A DNA stretch of 64,000 nucleotides. It comes from Bacteroidaceae bacterium. Its GTDB lineage: Bacteria; Bacteroidota; Bacteroidia; Bacteroidales; Barnesiellaceae_A. This document shows positions 42,481 through 52,875 of the stretch, in pieces. Both the position numbers and the translations under genes were made by a program. The stretch spans positions 1 through 64,000 of the forward strand of contig JAFUOV010000007.1 in the NCBI GenBank assembly GCA_017481745.1, read 5' to 3'. The stretch's first letter is position 1. Each line of letters begins with the position of its first letter. The notes under the pieces were generated by a model. It searched no databases. It had not been told where the DNA came from and saw only the letters and a program-made list of their open reading frames with translations.

Positions 42481-43500
42481 TCACAATTCGACACGAGCAA
42501 AGGGTGCTTTACTCATATCGCAAAAATCCTTGTCTTGATATTTATAGTAACCCGTAATAGCCACCATGGCAGCATTGTCGGTAGTAAACGACAGGCGCGG
42601 CAAGTGTATACGCCAACCATATTTTGCCGCATACTGCTCAAAGGCTGCTCGTACAGCCGAGTTGGCAGATACGCCACCTGCAACGGCAACCTCCTTGATG
42701 CCGGTCTCTTTCACTGCCTTATACAGTTTATCCATCAAGATGGCAACAATGGTCGATTGGAGCGAAGCGCAAAGGTCGCACTTATTTTTTTCGATGAAAT
42801 CGGCATCTTCTTTGAGTCGATCGCGCAAGAGATAGAGAAACGAGGTCTTCAATCCGCTGAAGCTGTAATCCAACCCGGGGATGTGAGGCTTGCTCAATGT
42901 AAACGCCTTGGGATTTCCATCACGAGCCAAGCGGTCTATAACCGGACCACCGGGATACGGAAGCCCCATAACCTTGGCACACTTGTCGAATGCCTCACCT
43001 GCTGCATCGTCAATCGTCTGCCCTATCACCTCCATTTTGTCGTACGAGGTTACTTTGATAATCTGCGAGTTACCACCCGAAACCAACAAGCATAGGAACG
43101 GGAACTTAGGCGGGTCAAACTCGGCATCGGGTTGTTGAATAAAGTGCGCCAAAACATGCGCTTGCAAGTGATTGACATCGACCATAGGCACGCCAAGAGC
43201 CGATGCAAGACCTTTGGCAAACGATGTACCCACCAACAGTGAGCCCATCAATCCGGGACCTCTTGTGAAGGCAATGGCATCAATCTCACTCTTGTCGATG
43301 CCGGCACGTTTGATAGCCTCCGACACCACCGGCACAATATTTTGCTGGTGCGCACGCGAAGCCAACTCCGGCACAACACCACCATATGCCTCATGCACAG
43401 CCTGTCCGGCTATGACATTCGACAACAAAACACCGTCGCGTATCACTGCCGACGAGGTATCGTCGCACGACGACTCTATTCCTAATATTGTAATACTCAT
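42481..43500 (-). CDS. tsaD: tRNA threonylcarbamoyladenosine transferase TsaD
   Basis: This 339-residue enzyme attaches threonylcarbamoyl to A37 of ANN-decoding tRNAs. It shows the N-terminal ILGIESSCDDTSSAVI, the metal-binding VNHLQAHVLAHF (two His) and the ASKH/ASKR-type nucleotide segment LCLLVSGGNSQIIKVTSY. GGVSANSAVRAAFE and LSFTTDNAAMVAITG follow towards the C-terminus. Its partners TsaB/E/C are not in the window. It is transcribed with cinA. A -7 box (TATTTTTG, 43543-43550) lies upstream, together with an inverted repeat at 43520-43538. Confidence 0.95.
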   Translation of the reverse strand: MSITILGIESSCDDTSSAVIRDGVLLSNVIAGQAVHEAYGGVVPELASRAHQQNIVPVVSEAIKRAGIDKSEIDAIAFTRGPGLMGSLLVGTSFAKGLASALGVPMVDVNHLQAHVLAHFIQQPDAEFDPPKFPFLCLLVSGGNSQIIKVTSYDKMEVIGQTIDDAAGEAFDKCAKVMGLPYPGGPVIDRLARDGNPKAFTLSKPHIPGLDYSFSGLKTSFLYLLRDRLKEDADFIEKNKCDLCASLQSTIVAILMDKLYKAVKETGIKEVAVAGGVSANSAVRAAFEQYAAKYGWRIHLPRLSFTTDNAAMVAITGYYKYQDKDFCDMSKAPFARVEL

Positions 43501-43519
43501 ATTCTATCGTTTTAGGCAA

Positions 43520-43550
43520 ATGCCAACTTACATTTGGCAATGCAAAAATA
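43520..43550 (-). promoter_or_regulatory. tsaD upstream region: inverted repeat and -7 box
   Basis: TGCCAA and TTGGCA (43521-43526 and 43533-43538) flank ACTTACA... and lie between the start codon and the -7 box TATTTTTG (43543-43550 on the minus strand). They could form a short leader hairpin. Confidence 0.35.
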
Positions 43551-43604
43551 GCTATTTTATGCGAAAGAATAAAGGATTAGAATGGTCGTATAACAAAAAA
43601 AACG

Positions 43605-43612
43605 TAACTTTG
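43605..43612 (+). promoter_or_regulatory. -7 box of tamB
   Basis: TAACTTTG on the plus strand, 16 bases before the tamB start at 43628. Confidence 0.45.
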
Positions 43613-43627
43613 TACGCTTATACGACG

Positions 43628-46600
43628 ATGAGAAAATTTTTCAAAATCATAAAACGCATATTCCAAATCTCAGTTCTCACGCTGGGCGCACTCTACACAT
43701 TGCTATATGTCGTTATCTCATTGCCCGTTGTTCAAGACAAATTGCGCTCAACCGGCGAAACATTGCTCGGCGAAACGCTCAAAGTCCCCGTCAATATATC
43801 GAAAGTAGAGTTCTCGCCATTCAATCGCATAGAGCTTTTTGATGTTACACTACCCGACCAACAAGGCGACACTTTGCTGTACGCCAAGAAAATAGGTGCG
43901 GGTATAGACTTGAGCGAGCTCATAGCCGATGGTCGTATATGCCTGAGAAATATACAGCTCTTTGGACTTGATGCTCACATCACGCAAGCTACGCCTACCA
44001 GCCCCACCAACTTGCAGTTTATCATTGATGCCTTTGCGCCGAAAGAGAAACGCGAGCCCAAACCCATCGACCTATCTATCAACTCGGCAATAATACGTCG
44101 CAGCAAAATTCGCTACGACATCGAGTCGGAGCCATACAAAGGCGAGGGTATTTTTGATGCCAATCATATTGCGATAGAAGACCTCACTGCCAACCTTGCG
44201 CTGAAGGCATTCGACAGCGATACGATATCTGCCCACATCAAACGTCTCTCTATGAGAGAGCAATCGGGCTTGAAAATCAACCAATTAGCCCTACGCATTG
44301 AGGGCAACCGCCAGCAAGCCAAGCTATCAAAATTCTTGCTACAACTACCCAACTCGCAAATATCGACCCACGAAGCCAAGGTAAATTGGGGTGGAATGAA
44401 CAAAATTGCGCAATTTGCCGACAGCGCACATATCGCACTCGAGATAGCCAATACGCAAGTCGTTCTATCCGATATAGCACCCCTACTGCCGGCATTGAGC
44501 AACTTTCATTCGCCCATAAAATTGTCTTGCCGCATAGAAGGTGATGCCGGCGACATGAACATTGAGCACATAAACCTCGACATGGCTGAGGGCGCAGTGC
44601 AATTCAACACAAAAGCCAACGTACGCAACCTCTTGCATCAGGATAGCGTATATATCAAATGTAGCCCCATACGCATCGCAACAAGCCCGACAGGCGCAAG
44701 GCTCGTTGGCGAGAACCTCGACATCCGGGATGAGAAAGTGTTGCAAATACTGCAAAATCTGGACAAAATAACATTCAACAGCAATATCGAAGGTTACATT
44801 TCAGCCCTCGACGTCTATGGTACATTGTATAGTGGCATAGGAGATGTTGAGTATAAAGCAGCGTTGGGCACAAACACCCAACTCTCCGATATACAATGCC
44901 GTACAAAGATAGATACAGACGGTGTAAATCTGGCAGCAATCTTGGGTGAGCAAAGCCAACTCGGGATGTTAGCTTTCAACATCGACCTCAACGGCTCAAT
45001 AGAGAATAAGAAGCTACGAAAAGCCGAGGTCAAAAGCCACATCGACCGCATCGACTATAAACAATATAGTTATAGCGACGTAGCTATAAACGGCAGATAT
45101 AGCAACAATGAATACGAAGGAAAAGTTACCCTCAACGATCCCAACGGATTGGTTGCTATCGAGGGTCTGATGCAACTAAAAGGCAAGAAATCGCACACCG
45201 ACATCAAGGTTTCTTGCAACGATGTAGACTTGGCAGCGTTCAACCTCGTGCCACAAAGCCAAGGCAACAAGCTATCATTCAATATCAATGCGCTATTCTC
45301 GGGCAACAACATCGACAACTCCAATGGTTACGTACACATTGACGACTTTACCTACGGCAACGACTCCGAGATGTTTGTATGGGACGAGTTGCTTTTAGAG
45401 GCTCACAACGATACTTTCCCGCAACAAATAACCATACAATCGGACTATATAAACGGTGCTATACAAGGAGAATATGAGATAGCAACTTTGGCATACACCC
45501 TGCAAGAGATGATGCACCCCATTGTACCATCGCTACTGCCGGCACCTGCCCAAAAACAAAAAGCCGTTTCAAGCAGCAATGACTTTGACTTGTATCTGAA
45601 CTTCAAGCCCAACGTCAAGATGTCGCAAATATTCAAATTGCCCTTTACACTCACCGACACTGCTTGCATCGAGGGTTATGTATACGGCACACAGAAAGAG
45701 GCACATCTGCATGTTGCAGCACCCAATATATGGCTGGGCAAAACACACATGGAAAAGATGAGTGCCGAGCTGACTCAGCGGGATGGCAAGATGAACCTTG
45801 CAGCCCAAACAGGCATCATCAACCACTTGAAAGAGGTTACTACAACTTGGCGTGTTACAGGTAATGCACATAACGACGAGATTGGTTTAGGCGTTAATTG
45901 GGATAGCGACACCGAGACAAAATTCAACGGCGACGTAAAACTCAACGCACTGCTTGCACACAACAAAGAGGATAATAGCAAGTTGGATATCAAGGTCAAT
46001 GTGCTACCCACAACCATGACCATGAACGATACAATATGGAATATCAAACCTGCCGAAATCTCTATTAAAGACCGAGATATAGCAGTAAACCAGTTAGAGA
46101 TATCCCGACCCTCACAACACATATATATAGATGGTAAGATTTCGACCAATGCCAATGACACCCTACACGTCGACTTGCAAGATGTAAACCTCGATTATAT
46201 ATTTGAAACACTCAACATAGACTATGTAACATTTGGAGGTAGAGCAACCGGTCGTGTCAATGCTGCCGACGTATATAGCAAATCGCCACATATCGCCACA
46301 CAGAAACTCGATATACGCGACTTCAGCTACAACGATGCCGTCTTTGGCGACTTGTCGATACTGAGTATCTTCGACCTGAACGACATGAGTATATTGCTCA
46401 AAGGCTTCATCACCAACAAGCGCGGACAAGAGAGCATTGTCGATGGATATATTTTCCCCACACAAGACTCTCTCTCTATAGCCTTTGACGTAGACCACAT
46501 ACCGCTGAAGTTTATCCGTCCGTTTGTAGGACAAATATTGACAAATGCCGATGGAGAGGCTTCGGGCGAGATTGTCTTGGAGGGTAATTTTGCACGTATC

Positions 46601-48244
46601 TATATATATGGTGATGCCTACGCACACAACTTCTCGTTTGGTGTACCCTTCATCAACACCCACTACACCCTATCGGACAGTGTGCACTTCACGCAAGATC
46701 AGATACGATTTGACAACGTTACCGTCTACGACGACTATGGAAATAGTGCCAAGGCTCGAGGCGAGCTCAATCATAAATACTTCACGCAACTCGAGTACGA
46801 CATCAATATATACGACACCGACAATATGCAGGTATTCAACATACCTCGCACACCGGGCGCAATGTTCTACGGCAACGTTTTTGGTTCGGGCGATGTAGCC
46901 ATCAAAGGTAACGACTACCGCACCGATATCAGTGTAAACATGACAACCGACAGAAACTCGGAATTTACCTACGCCCTCACCAACACCATGAGCGCAGTAG
47001 ACTATCCGTTCTTGTCGTTCACCAACAAACGTGAGCCGCAAAAGCCTGTTGAAACGGCATCGGGCATATCACAGACCGATAGCACCGTAATAGTAAATAA
47101 CATGATTGTGCTGAAGGCGAATAAGCCCCAAGTGCCACTCAACACGCTGTACCTGAACATCGAAGCCAATATAACGCCGGTTGCCGATATAACCCTTGTC
47201 ATGAACGAAATGACAGGCGATGTGATGAGAGCCAATGGCGAGGGCGTATTGAGAATGGAGTATAATACGGCTTCAAACGAAATATTGATGTTTGGCTCGG
47301 TGGTGATAGACCAAGGTAGCTACAACTTCAGTATCGAAGATGTCATCCGACGCAACTTTACCATCAATTCGGGCAGCTCGGTATTGTTCCAAGGCAACCC
47401 CATGAATGCCCAACTAAACATTGATGCCACATACGCCCTGCAAGCCAACCTTGCCGACCTCGACGAGTCGTTTGCTACCGACAGCGAGTTGACTCGTACC
47501 ACCGTACCGGTCAACACCAAGCTGCTCATACAAGGCGACTTGATGAAGCCCGAAATAGGTTTTGACATTGAGCTACCCACACTCAGTGCCGACATGGAGA
47601 GCAAGATGCGCAGCATCGTAAGCACCGAGGAGATGATGACTCGACAGATTATTTATCTGTTGGCACTCAACCGCTTCTTTACCCCCGAGTTTAACACCGG
47701 CACAGGCAGCAACAACGAGTTGAGCGCCATGGCAGCCTCGGCACTTTCGTCATCGTTGGGCTCGTTGATGGGACAATTTAGCGACAAATGGAATATCTCG
47801 CCCAACCTGCGTAGTGAGCAGGGCGACTTTACCGACCTCGAGGTCGACTTGTATCTATCGAGCCAACTTCTCGACAACCGCCTCATATTCAACGGAAACA
47901 TTGGTTACCGCGATAGCCGATACAGCTCGACCAACTTTATCGGCGACTTCGATATCGAATATCTGCTCAACGAAAGCGGAACGTTGCGCTTGAAAGGTTA
48001 CAACCACTTCAACGACCGCAACTACTCGATGCGCACCGCCTTGACAACACAAGGTATCGGATTGATATATAAGCACGATTTCAATTCATGGTCAAACTTC
48101 TTCGAGTTCTACAAACGCAAGAAACGCACCGACAACACCGAAGAGGAGGAAGAATATGAGTATGAATATGTGTACGAGGAGGAAGAGAACCTTGTACTTC
48201 CTACCGACACCGTTCTCACCACCGTTCCCGACATGCTGGAATAA
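43628..48244 (+). CDS. tamB: TamB-like envelope transport protein
   Basis: A 1538-residue protein with an N-terminal signal anchor (VLTLGALYTLLYVVISLPVV), a long taco-shaped beta domain, and the DUF490/TamB C-terminus (EILMFGSVVIDQGSYNFSIE onwards, then LLALNRFFTPEFNTGTG). It would span the periplasm as a lipid or protein conduit between membranes. The last residues are strongly acidic (EEEEEYEYEYVYEEEENL). The open frame continues 152 codons upstream of the chosen ATG, but that part lies antisense to tsaD and shows no family features. Divergent from tsaD. A clear terminator follows. Confidence 0.92.
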   Translation: MRKFFKIIKRIFQISVLTLGALYTLLYVVISLPVVQDKLRSTGETLLGETLKVPVNISKVEFSPFNRIELFDVTLPDQQGDTLLYAKKIGAGIDLSELIADGRICLRNIQLFGLDAHITQATPTSPTNLQFIIDAFAPKEKREPKPIDLSINSAIIRRSKIRYDIESEPYKGEGIFDANHIAIEDLTANLALKAFDSDTISAHIKRLSMREQSGLKINQLALRIEGNRQQAKLSKFLLQLPNSQISTHEAKVNWGGMNKIAQFADSAHIALEIANTQVVLSDIAPLLPALSNFHSPIKLSCRIEGDAGDMNIEHINLDMAEGAVQFNTKANVRNLLHQDSVYIKCSPIRIATSPTGARLVGENLDIRDEKVLQILQNLDKITFNSNIEGYISALDVYGTLYSGIGDVEYKAALGTNTQLSDIQCRTKIDTDGVNLAAILGEQSQLGMLAFNIDLNGSIENKKLRKAEVKSHIDRIDYKQYSYSDVAINGRYSNNEYEGKVTLNDPNGLVAIEGLMQLKGKKSHTDIKVSCNDVDLAAFNLVPQSQGNKLSFNINALFSGNNIDNSNGYVHIDDFTYGNDSEMFVWDELLLEAHNDTFPQQITIQSDYINGAIQGEYEIATLAYTLQEMMHPIVPSLLPAPAQKQKAVSSSNDFDLYLNFKPNVKMSQIFKLPFTLTDTACIEGYVYGTQKEAHLHVAAPNIWLGKTHMEKMSAELTQRDGKMNLAAQTGIINHLKEVTTTWRVTGNAHNDEIGLGVNWDSDTETKFNGDVKLNALLAHNKEDNSKLDIKVNVLPTTMTMNDTIWNIKPAEISIKDRDIAVNQLEISRPSQHIYIDGKISTNANDTLHVDLQDVNLDYIFETLNIDYVTFGGRATGRVNAADVYSKSPHIATQKLDIRDFSYNDAVFGDLSILSIFDLNDMSILLKGFITNKRGQESIVDGYIFPTQDSLSIAFDVDHIPLKFIRPFVGQILTNADGEASGEIVLEGNFARIYIYGDAYAHNFSFGVPFINTHYTLSDSVHFTQDQIRFDNVTVYDDYGNSAKARGELNHKYFTQLEYDINIYDTDNMQVFNIPRTPGAMFYGNVFGSGDVAIKGNDYRTDISVNMTTDRNSEFTYALTNTMSAVDYPFLSFTNKREPQKPVETASGISQTDSTVIVNNMIVLKANKPQVPLNTLYLNIEANITPVADITLVMNEMTGDVMRANGEGVLRMEYNTASNEILMFGSVVIDQGSYNFSIEDVIRRNFTINSGSSVLFQGNPMNAQLNIDATYALQANLADLDESFATDSELTRTTVPVNTKLLIQGDLMKPEIGFDIELPTLSADMESKMRSIVSTEEMMTRQIIYLLALNRFFTPEFNTGTGSNNELSAMAASALSSSLGSLMGQFSDKWNISPNLRSEQGDFTDLEVDLYLSSQLLDNRLIFNGNIGYRDSRYSSTNFIGDFDIEYLLNESGTLRLKGYNHFNDRNYSMRTALTTQGIGLIYKHDFNSWSNFFEFYKRKKRTDNTEEEEEYEYEYVYEEEENLVLPTDTVLTTVPDMLE

Positions 48245-48264
48245 TACTCTCGCACCACATAGAG

Positions 48265-48304
48265 CACAAAAAATGCCGCACGAATAGGTGCGGCATTTTT
48301 TGTG
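48265..48304. terminator. Bidirectional terminator between tamB and rlmB
   Basis: CACAAAAAATGCCGCAC pairs perfectly with GTGCGGCATTTTTTGTG around GAATAG. A-rich and T-rich ends on either side serve both converging genes. Confidence 0.88.
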
Positions 48305-48325
48305 TTGAGTATAATATATCAATCT

Positions 48326-49066
48326 CTATTTTCCCATACGCTGGCGCACCACTTCATACATCATTACACCGGCTGCTACCGATACATTGAGCGAACCGAT
48401 ATTACCTCGCATGGGGATGGCAACCATTTCGTCGCAATAACGCAATACCGCAGGCGATACACCTGTATCTTCAGCACCCATAACAATAGCGACAGGAACA
48501 GAATAGTCGACCTCGGTGTAGTTGCGCACCGACTTTTCCGATGCTGCCACGATGGTAAATCCGCTATCATGCAAGAAACGCACCGCATCTTGAATACTGC
48601 GTTCACGACATACAGGCAATGTATGAAGTGCTCCGGCAGAGGTCTTTACAGCATCGGCATTGACCGATACACTGCCACGCGCCGGTATGACTACGGCATG
48701 GGCACCCACGCACTCGCATGTACGAGCTATTGCACCAAAATTGCGCACATCGGTTACACCATCGAGCAATATGATGAATGGCACTTCGCCGGCTTCATAC
48801 AGAGAAGGTACTAACGACTCGAGTGTATAATACTCTACTGCCGACACAAAAGCTACAACGCCTTGGTGATTTTTGCGAGTAATGCGATTGATGCGCTCGA
48901 CGGGTACACGTTGCACCGGCACACCTGCTGTACGGGTGGCAGCAAACAATTCTTGCGCCAAATCTCCTTGCAAATCTTTCTTAACTAATATCTTATCTAT
49001 CTCCTTGCCGGCTTCTATTGCTTCAATGACAGCACGAATGCCAAAAATGTAGTCGTTTTTTTCCAT
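48326..49066 (-). CDS. rlmB: 23S rRNA guanosine-2'-O-methyltransferase (TrmH family)
   Basis: A 246-residue SPOUT methyltransferase. An N-terminal substrate-binding domain (IFGIRAVIEAIEAGKEIDK) is followed by the trefoil-knot motifs ILLDGVTDVRNFGAIARTCE, VAIVMGAEDTGVSP and PMRGNIGSLNVSVAAGVMMY. It methylates G2251 (E. coli numbering) of 23S rRNA. It is the last gene of the dnaN operon, 15 bases after recN. Confidence 0.9.
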   Translation of the reverse strand: MEKNDYIFGIRAVIEAIEAGKEIDKILVKKDLQGDLAQELFAATRTAGVPVQRVPVERINRITRKNHQGVVAFVSAVEYYTLESLVPSLYEAGEVPFIILLDGVTDVRNFGAIARTCECVGAHAVVIPARGSVSVNADAVKTSAGALHTLPVCRERSIQDAVRFLHDSGFTIVAASEKSVRNYTEVDYSVPVAIVMGAEDTGVSPAVLRYCDEMVAIPMRGNIGSLNVSVAAGVMMYEVVRQRMGK

Positions 49067-49081
49067 ATATTATCGTGGGGA

Positions 49082-50743
49082 TTATTCTTGTAGTTTGAGC
49101 AACTCACGCGCATTATTGAGAGCAGCATCGGTGAGAGTCGTACCACTGAGCATGCGAGCTATCTCTTCAACACGTTCATTATCATTCAATCGCAACAATC
49201 GTGTGTGTGTTGCCACGTCATCACTATCTTTATACACTCTATAATGATTGTTGCCCGTAGCTGCAACTTGCGGCAGGTGCGTTATGGCAATAACCTGCAT
49301 ATGTTGCGACATCTCTTTCATGATACTACCCATACGGGCAGCTATATCGCCCGAAACACCGGTATCTATCTCGTCAAATATAATAGTGGGCAATGCCAAA
49401 GCACCGGCAATCAACGACTTGATGCACAGCATCAGTCGAGAAATCTCACCACCCGACGCGACCTCCGATACCGGCAACAGGGGTTGATTTTTGTTGGCAG
49501 AGAAACGTATAACAATCTGCTCGGCACCCATTTTATAGAAATCGCAAGGCTCTAAATCGACCGATACTTGTACGTGAGGCATACCCAATGGGCGCAACTC
49601 CTCGCACAGACGAGCCGACAAGGCAGGGGCTTGTTGTGCTCGAGTCGCCGTAAGGGCTTGTGCGCACGATCGACATTGTGCTTGCGCCACAGCAAGATGC
49701 TGCTCGATGGCAGCTACTTCCTCCTCGCTGTTGTCAAGTTTGTTCAATCGCAGTGCATAGCTATCGCGCAAAGATATAAGTTCGTCAACGCTTGCCACAT
49801 GGTGCTTTTGTTGCAACATATATAGTGTTGCCAATCGCTCCTCTACCCAAGCCAATCGCTCGGGGTTGACCGACAGGCTGTCGTTCCAATCGGCAAGTGT
49901 TGCATCAATATCTTTCAGCTCTATATATGCCGATTGCATACGCTCAATGATAGAAGCAGCCTCGGGGTAAATATTCTGAAGTGAACGCACACGCGATAGC
50001 ACCGAGTTTAGGGCAGACAATACGCCACCACCCTCGCCCTGCATCTGCGCATTTGCCTCATATAGCAAGTCTTTGATATCTCCGGCATGAGCCAGCAACT
50101 CTTGCTCTTGCTCAAGTTCCTCTTGCTCGCCGGCTACAAGTCGTGCATCGAGCAGTTGTGCATACTGAAAGCGTATATAATCTTCGTCGGCAGCAGCCTC
50201 GGCTATGCGACGACGTGCCTCGGCAAGTTCTCGCGCAAGCTTTTGACACTCACTATATGCCTGTTGATAGGCAGCAAGTTCTTGAATATTGCGCGCCAAG
50301 ACATCAACCAATCGCAACTGAAATGCGCTGTCGGCAAGAAGTAAGTTCTGGTGTTGCGAGTGTATATCTATCAATCTATCGCCCAGCTGCTTGAGCAGGG
50401 CTACTGTAACCGGGGTATCGTTGATAAAGGCACGCGACTTGCCCGTAGGCGATATTTCACGACGAATAATACAATCGGCAGCATCATACTCAAGGTCGTT
50501 CTCCTCAAAGAAATCTTGCAGATTGTATTGAGCTATATCGAAACTACCCTCAACAAGCGTTTTAGCCGAAGTATCGGCAACAACTTTTGTATCGACACGC
50601 TGTCCCAATATAAGCGACAAAGCTCCCAAGATGATAGACTTACCCGCACCTGTCTCACCGGTAATAACCGAGAAGCCTTGCGAGAAATCTATATCGAGCG
50701 ACTCGATAAGCGCGTAATTGCGAATAATCAATTTCTTTATCAT
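49082..50743 (-). CDS. recN: DNA repair ATPase RecN
   Basis: A 553-residue SMC-like protein. Walker A is GETGAGKSII (residues 29-38), followed by a coiled-coil region with many Glu, Ala and Gln (ELARELAEARRRIAEAAADE, ALLDARLVAGEQEELEQE), and Walker B PTIIFDEIDTGVSGDIA near residue 470. It organises broken DNA ends in recombinational repair. It lies 6 bases after the DUF4835 gene and 15 bases before rlmB. Confidence 0.93.
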   Translation of the reverse strand: MIKKLIIRNYALIESLDIDFSQGFSVITGETGAGKSIILGALSLILGQRVDTKVVADTSAKTLVEGSFDIAQYNLQDFFEENDLEYDAADCIIRREISPTGKSRAFINDTPVTVALLKQLGDRLIDIHSQHQNLLLADSAFQLRLVDVLARNIQELAAYQQAYSECQKLARELAEARRRIAEAAADEDYIRFQYAQLLDARLVAGEQEELEQEQELLAHAGDIKDLLYEANAQMQGEGGGVLSALNSVLSRVRSLQNIYPEAASIIERMQSAYIELKDIDATLADWNDSLSVNPERLAWVEERLATLYMLQQKHHVASVDELISLRDSYALRLNKLDNSEEEVAAIEQHLAVAQAQCRSCAQALTATRAQQAPALSARLCEELRPLGMPHVQVSVDLEPCDFYKMGAEQIVIRFSANKNQPLLPVSEVASGGEISRLMLCIKSLIAGALALPTIIFDEIDTGVSGDIAARMGSIMKEMSQHMQVIAITHLPQVAATGNNHYRVYKDSDDVATHTRLLRLNDNERVEEIARMLSGTTLTDAALNNARELLKLQE

Positions 50744-50749
50744 ACGTTG

Positions 50750-51652
50750 CTATCGGCTTGCTTCTTTTATTTTTTCAAGAGTGCGGTTCTCGGCAGGATA
50801 TATTCCTATCAAGAGGTCGTACATATCGGACTTTTCGGTAGCCGAGGCTTTTGAGTAGATATTGATAATCTCGTCGAACTTTGCCTCCTTAAACATAGGG
50901 AACAACACAGACGTAGAGTTGTTGCTATACAAATCGGGCAGAATTGCCAACGACTTGCCTATTGTAGCACGCGCCTTGGTAGCACCCAACACCATCTCGT
51001 CGAGCCCCATGCGATGATAGTTGTACCACATCTCTCGGAACGACTTGGTGGCAGGTTCGACAAATGCCGACAGCATGGCACTGCGATTGCGACGATTTTC
51101 AAAAGCCTTCCAACCTATCTCTTGGGTAGACTGACCCAACGACACCATTGTTCGAGCCATCTCGAAGAAGGGATCGCCGCCATAGAGTATGAAGCTATCG
51201 AAGTCGATACCTATAATAAGATAGGCATAAAAGTTGAGTATACATGTAAGGTTGTTCTCGTAGGTTGTTGCCGAGAAAACCAATGGGTCGTACTCTTTAT
51301 AGTTGAATTGCACTTCGTTGTCCTGAAAGTTGATAAGAGTTGTCGTGTACGAACTATTATATACAGGACGTCTTGACTGTATTTGCAACGAACACTCCAT
51401 GCGCTCGTCGGTATAATCGGATACAATAAATTGCAACGTACACTCTATGCGCTCGACAGGCGACAACTGCACAGTTGTAAACTTGGTATCATTCATATAC
51501 TCGGTTACAGCCTGTTGCAACGTATTGAAGACCTCCTTGTTCGTACCTTGTATCTTATCGCTGTTGACTACGACACGACAATTGAGCTCTTGCGCCAACA
51601 ATGCGGGTATAGAGACCAACATGAAGAGAACTATGAGAATGTAACGTTTCAT
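50750..51652 (-). CDS. Secreted DUF4835 protein
   Basis: This 300-residue protein has a signal peptide (MKRYILIVLFMLVSIPALLAQ) and matches DUF4835, a Bacteroidota-specific family: LNCRVVVNSDKIQGTNKEVF, NDTKFTTVQLSPVERIECTL, YEYDPLVF-like NYKEYDPLVFSATTYENNL and ILNFYAYLIIGIDFDSF. Homologues in gliding and T9SS-bearing species are often associated with gliding or type IX secretion phenotypes, but the role is not settled. It is the fourth gene of the dnaN operon, after coaBC and before recN. Confidence 0.88.
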   Translation of the reverse strand: MKRYILIVLFMLVSIPALLAQELNCRVVVNSDKIQGTNKEVFNTLQQAVTEYMNDTKFTTVQLSPVERIECTLQFIVSDYTDERMECSLQIQSRRPVYNSSYTTTLINFQDNEVQFNYKEYDPLVFSATTYENNLTCILNFYAYLIIGIDFDSFILYGGDPFFEMARTMVSLGQSTQEIGWKAFENRRNRSAMLSAFVEPATKSFREMWYNYHRMGLDEMVLGATKARATIGKSLAILPDLYSNNSTSVLFPMFKEAKFDEIINIYSKASATEKSDMYDLLIGIYPAENRTLEKIKEASR

Positions 51653-51666
51653 TATTGCATTAAATA

Positions 51667-52872
51667 CTAATGGTTTAAGTATTGTGCCAACAGCGCTACT
51701 ATATCGGCAGCAACTTCACTCTTGGGTTTACAAGGGAAATCGGTCTGCTTGCCATTGCGCTCGATGATTGTTACCTGATTGGTATCATGACGGAAGCCCG
51801 CGCCGGGATTTTGCAAAGAGTTAAGCACCACAAAATCGAGATTTTTTTTCTGCAACTTGCTTTGTGCATTACTCTGCTCGTCGTTAGTTTCCAAGGCAAA
51901 ACCCACCAAACACTGGTTATCACGCTTGATTGCACCCAATGCAGCCGCAATATCACGATTGGGCACCAACTGCAAGGTAAGGTCGTCTGCCGAGCGCTTC
52001 ATCTTACGGTCGCAACAAGTTGCCGGCTTGTAATCGGCAACGGCAGCACACATAATAGCGGCATCGCTCTGTGCAAAGGCAGCCACCGCAGCATCATACA
52101 TTTGGTCGGCACTCTCTACATCTATGCGTTTGATGGCAGGATGTGTAGTCTTGAGCGATACCGGACCGGCAATGAGTGTAACCTCGGCACCTGCACGAGC
52201 GCACTGCTCGGCAATGGCAAAACCCATCTTTCCCGATGAGTAGTTACCTATAAAACGTACAGGATCGAGTTTTTCATACGTCGGACCGGCAGTTATCATC
52301 ACTTTTTTTTTTGCCAACGTCTGTTGCGCGGCAAAAAACTGTTCTATAATCTCTACAATGCGGTCGGGTTCTTCCATACGACCCTTACCTTCGAGATGAC
52401 TTGCCAACTCGCCCGAGGTGGGTTCTATGATGTGATTGCCATAAGAACGCAACAAGTCGAGATTGTGCTGCGTAGTGGGGTGTGCAAACATATCCAAGTC
52501 CATAGCCGGAGCGACAAAGACAGGAGCTTTGCTCGACAGATATGTGGTAATGAGCATATTATCGGCAATGCCATGAGCCATTTTACCTATCGACGATGCA
52601 GTAGCCGGCGCTATCACCATAGCATCTGCCCATATACCCAAGTCGACATGGCTATGCCAAGTACCATCGTTGGCGGTAAAAAACTCACTGACAACAGGCA
52701 TTCCGCTCAATGCCGAGAGTGTAACAGGAGTGATAAACTCTTTACCGGCAGGTGTAATGACCACTTGTACTTCGGCACCTTTCTTAACGAAGGCTCGCAG
52801 CAAGTAGGCAGCCTTATAGGCTGCTATACTTCCTGTTATGCCCAAAACGATATGTTTACCTTTTAAAGACAT
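51667..52872 (-). CDS. coaBC: Bifunctional phosphopantothenoylcysteine decarboxylase / synthetase
   Basis: A 401-residue flavoenzyme for coenzyme A synthesis. The decarboxylase half has LGITGSIAAYKAAYLLRAFV, the catalytic histidine in WHSHVDLGIWADAMVIAPAT and PAMDLDMFAHP. The ligase half has ITAGPTYEKLDPVRFIGNYS, SSGKMGFAIAEQCARAGA and KKNLDFVVLNSL. It converts 4'-phosphopantothenate and cysteine to 4'-phosphopantetheine. Third gene of the dnaN operon. Confidence 0.94.
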   Translation of the reverse strand: MSLKGKHIVLGITGSIAAYKAAYLLRAFVKKGAEVQVVITPAGKEFITPVTLSALSGMPVVSEFFTANDGTWHSHVDLGIWADAMVIAPATASSIGKMAHGIADNMLITTYLSSKAPVFVAPAMDLDMFAHPTTQHNLDLLRSYGNHIIEPTSGELASHLEGKGRMEEPDRIVEIIEQFFAAQQTLAKKKVMITAGPTYEKLDPVRFIGNYSSGKMGFAIAEQCARAGAEVTLIAGPVSLKTTHPAIKRIDVESADQMYDAAVAAFAQSDAAIMCAAVADYKPATCCDRKMKRSADDLTLQLVPNRDIAAALGAIKRDNQCLVGFALETNDEQSNAQSKLQKKNLDFVVLNSLQNPGAGFRHDTNQVTIIERNGKQTDFPCKPKSEVAADIVALLAQYLNH

Positions 52873-52875
52873 AGG

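Noticed and set aside
43172..43627. Upstream extension of the tamB frame
   Set aside because: It is antisense to tsaD and precedes the tamB -7 box; the ATG at 43628 begins a proper signal anchor.
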